From contig NZ_CP070974.1 of NCBI RefSeq assembly GCF_017086405.1, forward strand, positions 62,001 through 126,000: a stretch of DNA of 64,000 nt. The letters are read 5' to 3'. The notes under the pieces were generated by a model, which was given only the letters and a program-made list of their open reading frames with translations, did no database searches and was not told where the DNA came from. This DNA comes from Mycobacterium gordonae (lineage in GTDB: Bacteria > Actinomycetota > Actinomycetes > Mycobacteriales > Mycobacteriaceae). Below are positions 25,881 to 33,988 of this stretch, piece after piece (the stretch's first letter is position 1; each line of letters starts with the position of its first letter). A program made the position numbers and the translations under genes.

Positions 25881-28800
25881 CTAGTTCCGGTCGAATATCG
25901 GATCGTGTGCGACGTCGTCGGTCCAGTAGTTGAAACGGGCGCCGAGTACGCGGAAGAGGTCATCTGGGTCGATGTTGGCCACGTGCAGTTCAAGGTCGAA
26001 CCGGTGGAGCGCAGCCACTGCGGCGACGAACAGGTGAAACCGGAGATTCTCGGCGTTAAACAGTTCGGGGCCCAGTTGTTGGTCAGTGGTGGTTTCCTCG
26101 GCGGTCGTCAGGTCCCAGAATCGTTCGCGATCCGCTTGATTCATATCGCTGGACATGTTGAGTCCGAGGTGGCGGGCGCGGTCGTTGACGACGATGTTGG
26201 CGATGGCGGTGAGCAGGTGCCAGTCTTTCCAGCCCTCGGATCTCAGAAGGGAAGCGAGCTGTCGGAATGATGCATCGTTGCTAAGCCGCGTGAGGGTAAG
26301 CCGCACGGGCGGGCGCAGGTTGGCGTAGGCGTCTTCGATCGCTTGGAGGGCGTTGGCCTGCCGGTAGCGCGTCGATACCCAGGGGTCTGCAGCCATGATT
26401 GCTTCCATATCCACGTCTTTGTCGCGATCGCCGACCGCCGCGAATGATGCAGCGGAGAACTGTTGATACATCTCTGCTGGGTAAATATCGGCCAGTTCGT
26501 CGTAGGGGCGCACGGCGTTGAGTTGGTGCCACAGTCCGCGCTGGAAGGACCTGTCAATGATTTCGGTGAAAGAGTCTCTGGGAAGCATGGATTGAGTGAA
26601 GAGCACACGCAACAGCGCGGTAGCGGTCTCTAGCTCAGCCCGCTCGGGGGTCAAGGCATGTAGGGGGGTCAGTGTGACAGCGAAGCGCCCCGATTCGGAG
26701 TCGGTGAGATCGGCGAAGCCGTCCTGGATGTCGGGGTCGGCGTTTTCGGCGACGTCGATGTCGACAGTGATGGGCCCCGGAAGAATGAGTAGCTCGCGTG
26801 CTGTCTGTTCGTCAGCCAGAAGGATCTGCGCGGCGGCGATGAATCGCTCCGCGGCCAGCACGGCGTAGCGCTCGTTCTTCGCGCGGATGCGCCAATGATT
26901 GTTCAGCGCAACCCATTCGTAGGTCCGTGTAGGGCCAGCGTCCGAGAACGGTCGCCCCATTCCGCCTCGTTGAGCGGCCTCGTCAACGTCGGCCTCGGTC
27001 GGCGTAGGGAGGTGCGTGGCGCTGGCGATCATCGGATCGAGGAATTGGTTCACGTTCGTGGACTCCACGATGGGCCGCAGGATCTCCATAGCAGCTGGTC
27101 GGATTGCTTCGGCTGTTCGCAGGATGAATGCCTGATCGATCAGCATGTTGTTGAAGTAGGGGTAACGGCTCAGACTCCATGGATCGTCGGCGTATTGGGC
27201 TTGTGCCCAGATCCCGACGCGGAAACAGTACGTCGCCGAGAGCCATTGGCCCGCCAAGTGATCGCACGTCGCTGCGACCATGATTCCGCGCGCCATGATG
27301 AGTTCAAGGGCGGGGTCACTGGACTGCTTAGCCAGTGTGGCGGCGGCGAGTGCGTATTGCTTGGCGGCCAACGGCAGTTTGAGGTCGTAGTACGTTTTCG
27401 ATGCCAGCAGCATCATCAACGCGGCTCCCATCGAAGTGTCTCCGGTGAGCCAATTGATTTTTGCCTCGTGAATTTCGCTGAGTGCTGCTCGTGTGTCGCC
27501 TGCTCTGAGCAGCGCGACGGCTCGGGCCTGGGCTCGATCACCTTGGGCCGCTTGTCCTTCTACGCGTCCGGTCGCAGCATCGAGCGCGTCGCGCACATCG
27601 ATGTAGTCGGCGTGTTTGCGCAGGATTGGTGCGTGCAGGTCGAAGCTGGTCGTCAGAAAATGTATGGGGACAAGCGGGGTTGTCGGAAGCAGGTCCACCA
27701 AATGCTTGAGCGCCGACATCCCCAGCTCCAGATCGACCAGCTCGCCGCTTTCGGGGACAGCAACAGGAAATGGTCCCGTCGCCGCGGTGTCCCGTACGCG
27801 CTCGATGAGGTCGATCATTGTTGGCTGCGTAGCTGGGTCCACGGTGACGTCGTGCGGCGCGGGGCTGTGCGCGAGGAACGCTTGGGCCACCAGCAATTGA
27901 GCCTGCTGGTTTGGGCCGGCAGCCTCGGTAAGCATCACGCTGATTTGGCTGGCCAACTGGTCGTGCCAGTCTTGGATGGTCACGAGGTGCAGTTCGGTGG
28001 CGCGTCGGCCGTGCATGGCGCTAACAAGGCGTAGTAGCAAGATTGCTTCCATCAGCACGGTCGGCTCCGGTGCGGTACCGAGTAGGCCGGTGAAGTACTC
28101 GATCACGAGCGCGTCAGCGGGTTTCAGCGTGTCTTGTCCGTATACGGTCGCGTGGATGATCTCGTAGTCGAGGCGCCTCTTTGTTTCGCTATCACTGATA
28201 GCACCTCGAAGCTGGTAGGCGATGCTGAGCCAGTCCGCGACGTCGGAATGGGTTTCACTGTGTGTGGAGGCGTAGCGCAGCGGCTCGCGCAGCGCGACGA
28301 CTTCACCAGCGAATCCTGCGAATCTGGTTCGGCCATGCCATTCGGACAGCTCGTCGAAGTACCACTGCGGTCTGTCTGGTTCGGTGATGGGCGGCTCTGG
28401 GGCCAGTTCGGTAGGAAGGTGCAGATGGTCGACGGCCAGGTAGAACAGGTCGTGGTCGGCGAGGTGCTGGGCAATCGCTTGTGCGTCCCAGATGTCGAGT
28501 TCGATGCCGTGGGTGTCGCGTGCATCGTTTTGTAGCTGGTGGCGCTGCGCCACGGGGACAGCGGTGATGGTGAAGTAGATAACGCGGCGTACCTGATTAC
28601 CGGACTCGGAGATGGCGGACAGATCGCGGCGGATCTTGGCGACCACGTCGCTCCTCTGGATCGTGCACGCGAGGGCGATAGGCTCGGTTGAGGCCAACAG
28701 CGAAAACCACGACGTCGCCCCTTCGTTGGGCAGATCCGTCCAGTACGACTCAGCGTCTCGTCCCTGGTCGCCGCCGGCGCTCACCGGCCCTGTGGCAGGC

Positions 28801-28931
28801 AGTAGATTGCTCACAATCCGCCGCCGAGCCAATCCTGCGCAGATGCGCTCGAATGTGTGGTGGTCGTTCGTCTCGGCCAGCGTCTCAAGGGCAAAGCGGA
28901 TCTGCGCAGCTAACTGCGTCGGACTCGCCAT
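25881..28931 (-). CDS. 1,016-residue protein: N-terminal Mrr-like nuclease, helical repeats
   Basis: The ATG at 28931 has a GAGGTG site 6 nt upstream. Residues about 1-155 resemble an Mrr-like PD-(D/E)xK nuclease of the kind fused to sensor domains: HTFERICAGL (E28), GGDQGRDAE (D55, D59), ACTIQRSD (Q92), then a strand VIYFTITAVP and ELDIWDAQAIAQHLAD. The usual Lys two residues after Gln is replaced by Ser, so catalysis needs testing. The remaining 850 residues are almost entirely helical with TPR-like pairs (for example GDTRAALSEIHEAKINWL, AAKQYALAAATLAKQSSDPA). I see no Walker motifs, so this is not a standard NACHT/STAND protein. It is divergently arranged with Shedu, 200 bp away. An anti-phage sensor-effector role is inference. 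Confidence 0.7.
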   Translation of the reverse strand: MASPTQLAAQIRFALETLAETNDHHTFERICAGLARRRIVSNLLPATGPVSAGGDQGRDAESYWTDLPNEGATSWFSLLASTEPIALACTIQRSDVVAKIRRDLSAISESGNQVRRVIYFTITAVPVAQRHQLQNDARDTHGIELDIWDAQAIAQHLADHDLFYLAVDHLHLPTELAPEPPITEPDRPQWYFDELSEWHGRTRFAGFAGEVVALREPLRYASTHSETHSDVADWLSIAYQLRGAISDSETKRRLDYEIIHATVYGQDTLKPADALVIEYFTGLLGTAPEPTVLMEAILLLRLVSAMHGRRATELHLVTIQDWHDQLASQISVMLTEAAGPNQQAQLLVAQAFLAHSPAPHDVTVDPATQPTMIDLIERVRDTAATGPFPVAVPESGELVDLELGMSALKHLVDLLPTTPLVPIHFLTTSFDLHAPILRKHADYIDVRDALDAATGRVEGQAAQGDRAQARAVALLRAGDTRAALSEIHEAKINWLTGDTSMGAALMMLLASKTYYDLKLPLAAKQYALAAATLAKQSSDPALELIMARGIMVAATCDHLAGQWLSATYCFRVGIWAQAQYADDPWSLSRYPYFNNMLIDQAFILRTAEAIRPAAMEILRPIVESTNVNQFLDPMIASATHLPTPTEADVDEAAQRGGMGRPFSDAGPTRTYEWVALNNHWRIRAKNERYAVLAAERFIAAAQILLADEQTARELLILPGPITVDIDVAENADPDIQDGFADLTDSESGRFAVTLTPLHALTPERAELETATALLRVLFTQSMLPRDSFTEIIDRSFQRGLWHQLNAVRPYDELADIYPAEMYQQFSAASFAAVGDRDKDVDMEAIMAADPWVSTRYRQANALQAIEDAYANLRPPVRLTLTRLSNDASFRQLASLLRSEGWKDWHLLTAIANIVVNDRARHLGLNMSSDMNQADRERFWDLTTAEETTTDQQLGPELFNAENLRFHLFVAAVAALHRFDLELHVANIDPDDLFRVLGARFNYWTDDVAHDPIFDRN

Positions 28932-29131
28932 GGTTGCACCTCATCTCAACGCTTCCAGTCTGACATCCGCCACCGACGAGGCGGCGATCAGCGCCGGCCC
29001 GTCATGTTTCCGGCGATCTGGTCCTTAACGGCCAGGTCGTTCCATGAAGTCCTCAAATTCACGCTAGGATTTCAGTGCTTTCGGTTGAGCAAAGAGCGAG
29101 AAATCACTTGTAACCTCTGTTGAACGGGGCG

Positions 29132-30355
29132 ATGGTGAAGTTCGGATTTGAAGTGCCTCCTGAGCCTAATGAGGTGACATACGCTGCAGGCCGTTTGCCG
29201 ACCCGAACGTATGCAACTCGGAGTTTCGAAGCGCAGTTCGGCCGCGACGCGGGACACCCTACTCGCTACCTCTACCGCGTGTTCGACGAAGTTCCATTGG
29301 ATGACGAAGATCAATGGGAGTGGACAAGCGAAGTGGTCTATACAACGCCAGGTGGTCGAAAGCAACTGCAATTGCAGATCGCCCGCGAGCAAGGCGCAGT
29401 GCGAAAGTTGCGCATCCAGAAGGTGCCTACTAACGGCGATGCAACGAAGCTGGAACACATTCTCGAGCTCCATCGCGAGCAGGCCACCCGTCTCATCGAT
29501 ATGCTCCGTGCGATCGACGCGATTCCCGTGGAGGGTGAAAACTCGGTCTACGTCGATGATCAACTTCTCCGCGACGTCTTCGCAGACCCCGCTGCCGTGA
29601 ACAACATTTACTCTCGCGATCCCGAACGGTTCCGGGCCCTCATCGAATCCGATGTCGAGGCGGACGACGTTATCGCGGTACAACGGCGCAAGAGTGTGGC
29701 TGAACGGATGCGTCGCTGGCTGACTGAAGATGATGAGTTCAACGCTGCCGCAACCGAAGCTGGAGGACCGGAGCGTGCATGGCAACATCTTCTCGAGGAG
29801 AATCCATGGGTGCTTGGCATCGGTCTGGGCGGGCAACTGTTCACGGCGTGGGATCAAGAGAAGCTAGAACAGACGGTGGTCGGCCGTAGCGTCGCAGGTG
29901 TAGGCAAGAGGGTCGACGCATTGTTGCGTACGGCAGGCGTCATACGATCTCTCGCTTTTGCCGAAATCAAGCACCATCGCACCGAGCTGATCGATGGTGA
30001 GTACCGCGCCGGCTGTTGGTCCCCGTCGAGGGAACTGTCTGGTGCGGTTGTGCAACTCCAGCAATCCGTTCATCTAGCGTGTCGCGACATCGGTGAGTAC
30101 TTGCAGGACACATCGGATGACGGTGAGTTGCTGCCTTCGGGGACGTTCCTACTCCGCCCGCGATCATTTGTTGTGGTGGGTACGCTTGGGCAACTCACTG
30201 GTCAGACTGGAGGGGCAATCACCGACAAGTTCCGCAGTTTCGAGCTTTTCCGACGCAACCTCCATGAACCAGAAGTCATCACATTCGATGAACTTGTAGC
30301 TCGCGCAGAGTGGCACGCCGAGGTCGCCGCTCGATCGGCATCATTCATTAAGTGA
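29132..30355 (+). CDS. sduA: Shedu anti-phage nuclease (SduA, DUF4263)
   Basis: This 407-residue protein is taken from ATG 29132; a TTG at 29120 would add four residues. The N-terminal half is a variable sensor region. The C-terminal half is the SduA/DUF4263 nuclease: ENPWVLGIGLG (about 222), GKRVDALL (D262), AFAEIKHH (E278, K280), then LIDGEYRAGCWSPSRELSGAVVQLQQ. The conserved PD-(D/E)xK residues D, E and K are present, as is the Q-rich helix. Shedu acts alone as an oligomeric DNA nuclease that restricts phage. A hairpin with a T-run lies 15 bp after the stop. The neighbour is the 1,016-residue nuclease-like protein, transcribed divergently. Confidence 0.92.
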   Translation: MVKFGFEVPPEPNEVTYAAGRLPTRTYATRSFEAQFGRDAGHPTRYLYRVFDEVPLDDEDQWEWTSEVVYTTPGGRKQLQLQIAREQGAVRKLRIQKVPTNGDATKLEHILELHREQATRLIDMLRAIDAIPVEGENSVYVDDQLLRDVFADPAAVNNIYSRDPERFRALIESDVEADDVIAVQRRKSVAERMRRWLTEDDEFNAAATEAGGPERAWQHLLEENPWVLGIGLGGQLFTAWDQEKLEQTVVGRSVAGVGKRVDALLRTAGVIRSLAFAEIKHHRTELIDGEYRAGCWSPSRELSGAVVQLQQSVHLACRDIGEYLQDTSDDGELLPSGTFLLRPRSFVVVGTLGQLTGQTGGAITDKFRSFELFRRNLHEPEVITFDELVARAEWHAEVAARSASFIK

Positions 30356-30369
30356 TTGAAACCTAGATT

Positions 30370-30397
30370 GCCCGGCACCTCGAAGAGGCGACATTTT
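30370..30397 (+). terminator. Hairpin plus T-run after sduA
   Basis: CCTC-GAA-GAGG within GCCCGGCACCTCGAAGAGGCG, followed by ACATTTTTTC, 15 bp after the sduA stop. It is a plausible intrinsic terminator. The same hairpin context occurs at 18887 after the PE_PGRS gene. Confidence 0.55.
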
Positions 30398-30675
30398 TTC
30401 CGTTCGGGGCCTTCTCCAATCCCGAATTTTCGTCACAGTGACGTATCGACGAAAATGCCGACTTCATCCGACACTGGCGGGAAGTGATAGCGCGGAGGGT
30501 TCGTTACGTCGCGGCGCGACAATGCGCGACGCCCACCTCGTGGTCTGCTACACAATCCGAAAGCGGGCGGTTGCGCCGGCCCCTGCATGGCGGACACGCA
30601 TCACATCATTCCGAGGTATAGAAACCCATGCATTCGCGGCGATGTGAAACATTCTGCAGCACATCACATTTGCCT

Positions 30676-30691
30676 CATAACGGATATTATG
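30676..30691 (+). promoter_or_regulatory. Palindromic TATTATG motif, copy 1
   Basis: CATAACGGATATTATG is one of three related sites (others at 40507 and about 50689). No gene follows here; the dispersed repeat begins about 35 bp downstream. The remaining sequence from 30398 to 30675 holds nothing recognisable. Confidence 0.45.
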
Positions 30692-30724
30692 TCAACCTAA
30701 CGCCGCCTTATTCTCTAACATGTT

Positions 30725-30965
30725 GCACCACAAAGTATTTCGACACTGACTCACGTGCCGATAACCTGCGGTCTGTATTGCGCTCGTATGGAGCGCTTTT
30801 GGCCCGCGGTCGATTGGAGCGAGTGCAAAGCGATTGATTCGTCAGATGAATCAGCCTAAGCGCTCTGGCGGCAAATGGGTGTGTCGCTCGCTTGGTCCAC
30901 TCATTCAATTGCGCTACTCCCCCACCGGGGGACTGGGCCAGTAGGGTGCGCAACAGCGGTGGCCG
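30725..30965 (+). repeat. Dispersed intergenic repeat, copy A
   Basis: About 240 bp closely matching 32070-32335 and 54728-55045. Landmarks: GTATTTCGACACTGAC, GTGCCGATAACCTGCG, ATTGCGCTCGTATGGAGCG, the palindrome TGATTCGTCAGATGAATCA, and the hairpin CTCCCCCACCGGGGGA. Its right part overlaps the 3' end of the Mrr-like gene. Confidence 0.85.
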
Positions 30966-31734
30966 GCGCGGTGCTTGTGGCGCGGCGCGCAAGCAGGTTC
31001 CTGAAGGACTGGCCCGGCAGCGGAGAGCCTTGTTCATCGGGAGCCGTTAGGCCGGCATCCCGAAGGATCCCTTTAGCCCGTGCGAGCCGGGCCTGTTCAA
31101 CGTCGCTGAGCTTTTCGCCGGCGGCAAGCTTTTTCTCACACTCGTCTTTCAATGCGGCCATCCGTTGAAGCTGCAGCGGAGAGCCTTGTTCATCGCGAGC
31201 CGGGAAGCCGAGCAGGGCCTGTTCAATGTCGCTGAGCTTTGCGCCGGCCGCCAGCTTTTTGTCACACTCGTCTTTTAATGCGGCTCTCCGGGCCTGACGC
31301 TTGGCTTCGGCGGCTTCCAATCGCGCATTGTGTTCTGCTAATTCCTTCGCCTCAAGTTCGGCCAAATGCGCCCTATACCGTGCGGCGTGTTCCGTGGAGC
31401 GCTCAGGGTTCTCGGCCAACCACTGCAACTCATCGCCGGCTATAAGCCGCACTCCGTTGGCCTTGGCAAGCGTCACAGCGGCCGGGGTGAATGTGCTGTT
31501 GGTGACTACCCATGCCTCGGAGCAGCCGTAGACGGCGCGGCCAGCGACCACTTCTTGAACCGCGCTGGGGCCGACGACACTGCCATAGAACTTCGCCTGC
31601 ACAGCGATTTCGCCGTTCAGCACCAGATCGACGCCGTAGTCGCCGGAATTCTTGGTTACCGTCGCGTGGTGGCCGTTCGCGGCAAACACCTGTGCGACGA
31701 ACTTCTCAAACTCTGTCCCCGACTTCACGAACAT
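30901..31734 (-). CDS. Mrr-like restriction endonuclease with internal duplication
   Basis: This 277-residue protein has the Mrr catalytic domain at residues 1-105: GTEFEKFVAQVF (E10), GDYGVDLVL (D36), IAVQAKFY (Q46, K48), then VVAGRAVYGCSEAWVVTNS, with all motif residues present. Residues about 115-250 are a charged helical region containing a 40-residue duplication (AALKDEC-KKLAAGxKLSDxEQ followed by DEQGSPL, twice). Mrr-type enzymes cut modified DNA. The last 20 or so residues are encoded by repeat copy A, so the original C-terminus was replaced or the repeat inserted there. A leaderless or weak start at ATG 31734 is assumed. Confidence 0.85.
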   Translation of the reverse strand: MFVKSGTEFEKFVAQVFAANGHHATVTKNSGDYGVDLVLNGEIAVQAKFYGSVVGPSAVQEVVAGRAVYGCSEAWVVTNSTFTPAAVTLAKANGVRLIAGDELQWLAENPERSTEHAARYRAHLAELEAKELAEHNARLEAAEAKRQARRAALKDECDKKLAAGAKLSDIEQALLGFPARDEQGSPLQLQRMAALKDECEKKLAAGEKLSDVEQARLARAKGILRDAGLTAPDEQGSPLPGQSFRNLLARRATSTAPATAVAHPTGPVPRWGSSAIE

Positions 31735-31789
31735 TCGCCAATTGAAACATCGGCAGCAGACACCCGATGCGGCCTCCGCCGCACGAAGG

Positions 31790-31893
31790 AGGGTGACCTC
31801 CAGTGGCCGGCCGCGACTCGGGCCCGTCGGGGCGCGGCGTTGTCGGCCCAGCTAGCCGATCACGACGAATTCACGCGGCCTCTTCGGCGGTAG
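31790..31893 (+). pseudogene. Fragment of MucR/Ros-like regulator
   Basis: The frame reads DLQWPAATRARRGAALSAQL and DHDEF, matching residues of the intact regulator at 51830-52384 (SQWPAATRVRRSAALSAKR) at both DNA and protein level. No zinc-finger part remains. From here to 32069 nothing else is recognisable. Confidence 0.75.
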
Positions 31894-32069
31894 TTGACCG
31901 ACCGCGGGGCTCGCATCGGCGACTGCGATAAAGAACGTCCGTTTCGGCGGTAGTTACTTGAGTCCATGCACCTCAGGGGCAATGGACTAGGGCGTCCTAG
32001 AACTTCGTACGATTTCCCTCCGGCTACGGCGGATCCTGCTGTCTAGCGAACGCAGTGGCTTCGTCGTAC

Positions 32070-32335
32070 GTGTTGTGCCACAGTGTATTTCGGTATCACC
32101 GTCCATACCGATAACTTTCGCAGTTCGTGCTTTTCGACACAGCCGATTGGGGCGACTGCAGTGCGATTAATTCATCAGATGAATCAGCCTGAGCGCTCCG
32201 GCACCAAATCACGGTGTTCGCTTGCTAAGTATTCAATTGCACTACTCCCTCGCGGGGCGACCGGCCCTGCAGAGTGCGCAACGGCAGCGGGCTGGCGCCA
32301 GTGGTCCTCTGCGCAATCCACGAATTCTTAACTGC
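32070..32335 (+). repeat. Dispersed intergenic repeat, copy B
   Basis: The most divergent copy, but full length: GTATTTCGGTATCACC, ATACCGATAACTTTCGC, the palindrome TAATTCATCAGATGAATCA, a weakened hairpin CTCCCTCGCGGGGCG, and the tail AATCCACGAATTCTTAAC also found in copy C. Confidence 0.8.
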
Positions 32336-32356
32336 CACACGTGACCATCCGCCGGG

Positions 32357-32722
32357 TCAGCACTCGAGGTCAGGCGGATAGCGCCAGATGAGTTCGCCTT
32401 CGTCGGTGATCACGGTGTGCCCGTTGTCGCGGATGATCAGGTCGTCATCCTCGATGGTGCGGGTCCGGTAAATGAAGCCGGGCCGTTCGTCGATCCCATC
32501 AGGGGCGGTGATGTTGGGGTCGTATTCGACAACCCAATCGTGCTCACGCAGTTGAGCGTGGAACTCGTGCACCGCGGCGACGTCGTCGACGGGCATGTCC
32601 CGGCCTCCGGTCGCCATGTAGTCGCCGTGTAGGCGCATCAAGAGGTAGACGGGGTGGTCCTGCAGATTGACAGGGACGTCCCACGGAAAGTGCAGTCGGA
32701 CGATCTCGCGGGGTGTGGGCAC
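32357..32722 (-). CDS. Hypothetical protein, 121 residues
   Basis: A compact acidic protein beginning MPTPREIVRLHFPWDVPVNL and ending in IWRYPPDLEC. It is rich in Asp and aromatic residues, with no signal peptide, membrane segment or known motif. Codon use is typical for the genome. There is no strong ribosome site. It lies between repeat copy B and a divergent kinase relic. The family is not recognised. Confidence 0.6.
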   Translation of the reverse strand: MPTPREIVRLHFPWDVPVNLQDHPVYLLMRLHGDYMATGGRDMPVDDVAAVHEFHAQLREHDWVVEYDPNITAPDGIDERPGFIYRTRTIEDDDLIIRDNGHTVITDEGELIWRYPPDLEC

Positions 32723-32769
32723 GGTGCGACGCCTTCCTCAATGCTCATCGGACCGGCCAGGCGGCCGAT

Positions 32770-32833
32770 GGGGGCGATGTATTCGCTGGCTACACGATTA
32801 TCAGACTGTTAGGCGCTGGCGGCATGGGCCATG
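32770..32833 (+). pseudogene. Ser/Thr kinase N-terminal fragment
   Basis: GDVFAGYTIIRLLGAGGMG is the glycine-rich loop of a Pkn-type kinase, after which kinase similarity stops. The following 220 bp (to 33050) stays open but is not recognisable. Confidence 0.65.
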
Positions 32834-33050
32834 TCGACGTTGATTCTTCCTTGCCCGCAGACCGGGCAACAGAGTCCCACAACGACTGGACCATTACAGC
32901 GGGCTCACCTCAGTTGGATGACGGTGCGATCTTGATTGACACTTACCAAACCGAAGCTGTTCTTCAGGGGGATGTTGGTCGCCTGGGTGCATACGCCCCG
33001 GGTAGTGACGGGAACCAGTGCGTCGCCTTCGGCCCCAAATTATCGAAACG

Positions 33051-33539
33051 CTACTTCGCGGCTACGCGGTTGACAATGCCTGCAATCAAGGTAAAGGCAT
33101 TTCGAAGTGATTGGGCTATCTCGAAGCATGGGGGCTGAGTGGGATCCATTGCGAGACACATGGTGTTTGCATAATTCTGGTATGTAGCGCTGTACAGGAC
33201 AGTTGCGGTTAATAAATCAGTTTTGGATTCGCTTTGCGGCAACGCTGTTACATCGTGCCGAAAATCCTCGAGTTTTGCATTTTGCAGGCCGATACATGCG
33301 CTGTAATTGCCGCCCGTAGGTTGCTGGGGGTCGCATGTGAGCGAGAGATACCCGCTGTAGTGGCTCTGAAGGTAGTCCCAGCTACCCGGCTGCAGCGCGA
33401 TGGGCGCGGCCGTAGATGCGGTCACCGTGACCGTCTTCGTGTCGCTGCTCTCGGTTTGGTTGCTGTGGTCGACACACGCGGCCAGGCCGCAAACGACGGC
33501 AGGAACCACTAGGCCGCCTACAAGCACCTTCCAAGACAC
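33051..33539 (-). CDS. Putative lipoprotein
   Basis: This 162-residue protein has a lipoprotein signal (MSWKVLVGGLVVPAVVCG) and lipobox LAAC, so Cys22 should be lipidated. A Ser/Thr-rich linker leads to a domain with four Cys (LTCDP, YSACIG, TMCLA, PPCFE). The GTG start is leaderless: TATCGT lies 6 nt upstream on the minus strand. The layout resembles the extracytoplasmic sensor domains that follow PknH-type kinases or the soluble LppH-like proteins, which would fit the kinase debris nearby, but I cannot assign it. It is expected at the outer face of the membrane. Confidence 0.75.
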   Translation of the reverse strand: MSWKVLVGGLVVPAVVCGLAACVDHSNQTESSDTKTVTVTASTAAPIALQPGSWDYLQSHYSGYLSLTCDPQQPTGGNYSACIGLQNAKLEDFRHDVTALPQSESKTDLLTATVLYSATYQNYANTMCLAMDPTQPPCFEIAQSLRNAFTLIAGIVNRVAAK

Positions 33540-33988
33540 AACACAACGATAAGGGACGCCTCTGCGTGGAGGCTACAGGCTGAGTTGCCTGCGCGACGGT
33601 GGTTGTTTCATCCCCCTCGCGGGCTCGTTTTGCGCCGCTGCGGACCTGGCGCGCCCAATGTTTGGAACAATGCTAAGCAGGAGTCCACCCCACCAGGAGG
33701 GGCTGCAAGTTCCCGAACAAGGACACCGCTCGACCAGACACCGAGCCTGCGGGCGGACCGCTCAACAATCAGGCGTTACCACGTGTCCCGGTCGGACGTT
33801 CGGCCCGCCCGCGCACCCACTCAAAAGCCAAATGTCGGACGGCACTTCTACCCTGGATTGCATGCAGACCCGCAGAGACATCGACGCCGAGCTGACGTTG
33901 CCCGTCGCCCTGCGCCGATCAATCCGCGAACAGGACGCTCGACCCGCCTATTCGACGAGCTCCTCGAACGAGAGCGGTATTGCCACCG
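33540..33988. other. Gap upstream of the 649-residue protein
   Basis: About 450 bp with short frames on both strands but no start signals, domains or repeats that I can support. Promoters for the divergent neighbours should lie at its two ends. Confidence 0.4.

Noticed and set aside
26895..28034. 379-residue plus-strand frame across the 1,016-residue gene
   Set aside because: Composition is Cys/Arg-rich and no start signal exists; the minus-strand frame is three times longer with an SD site.
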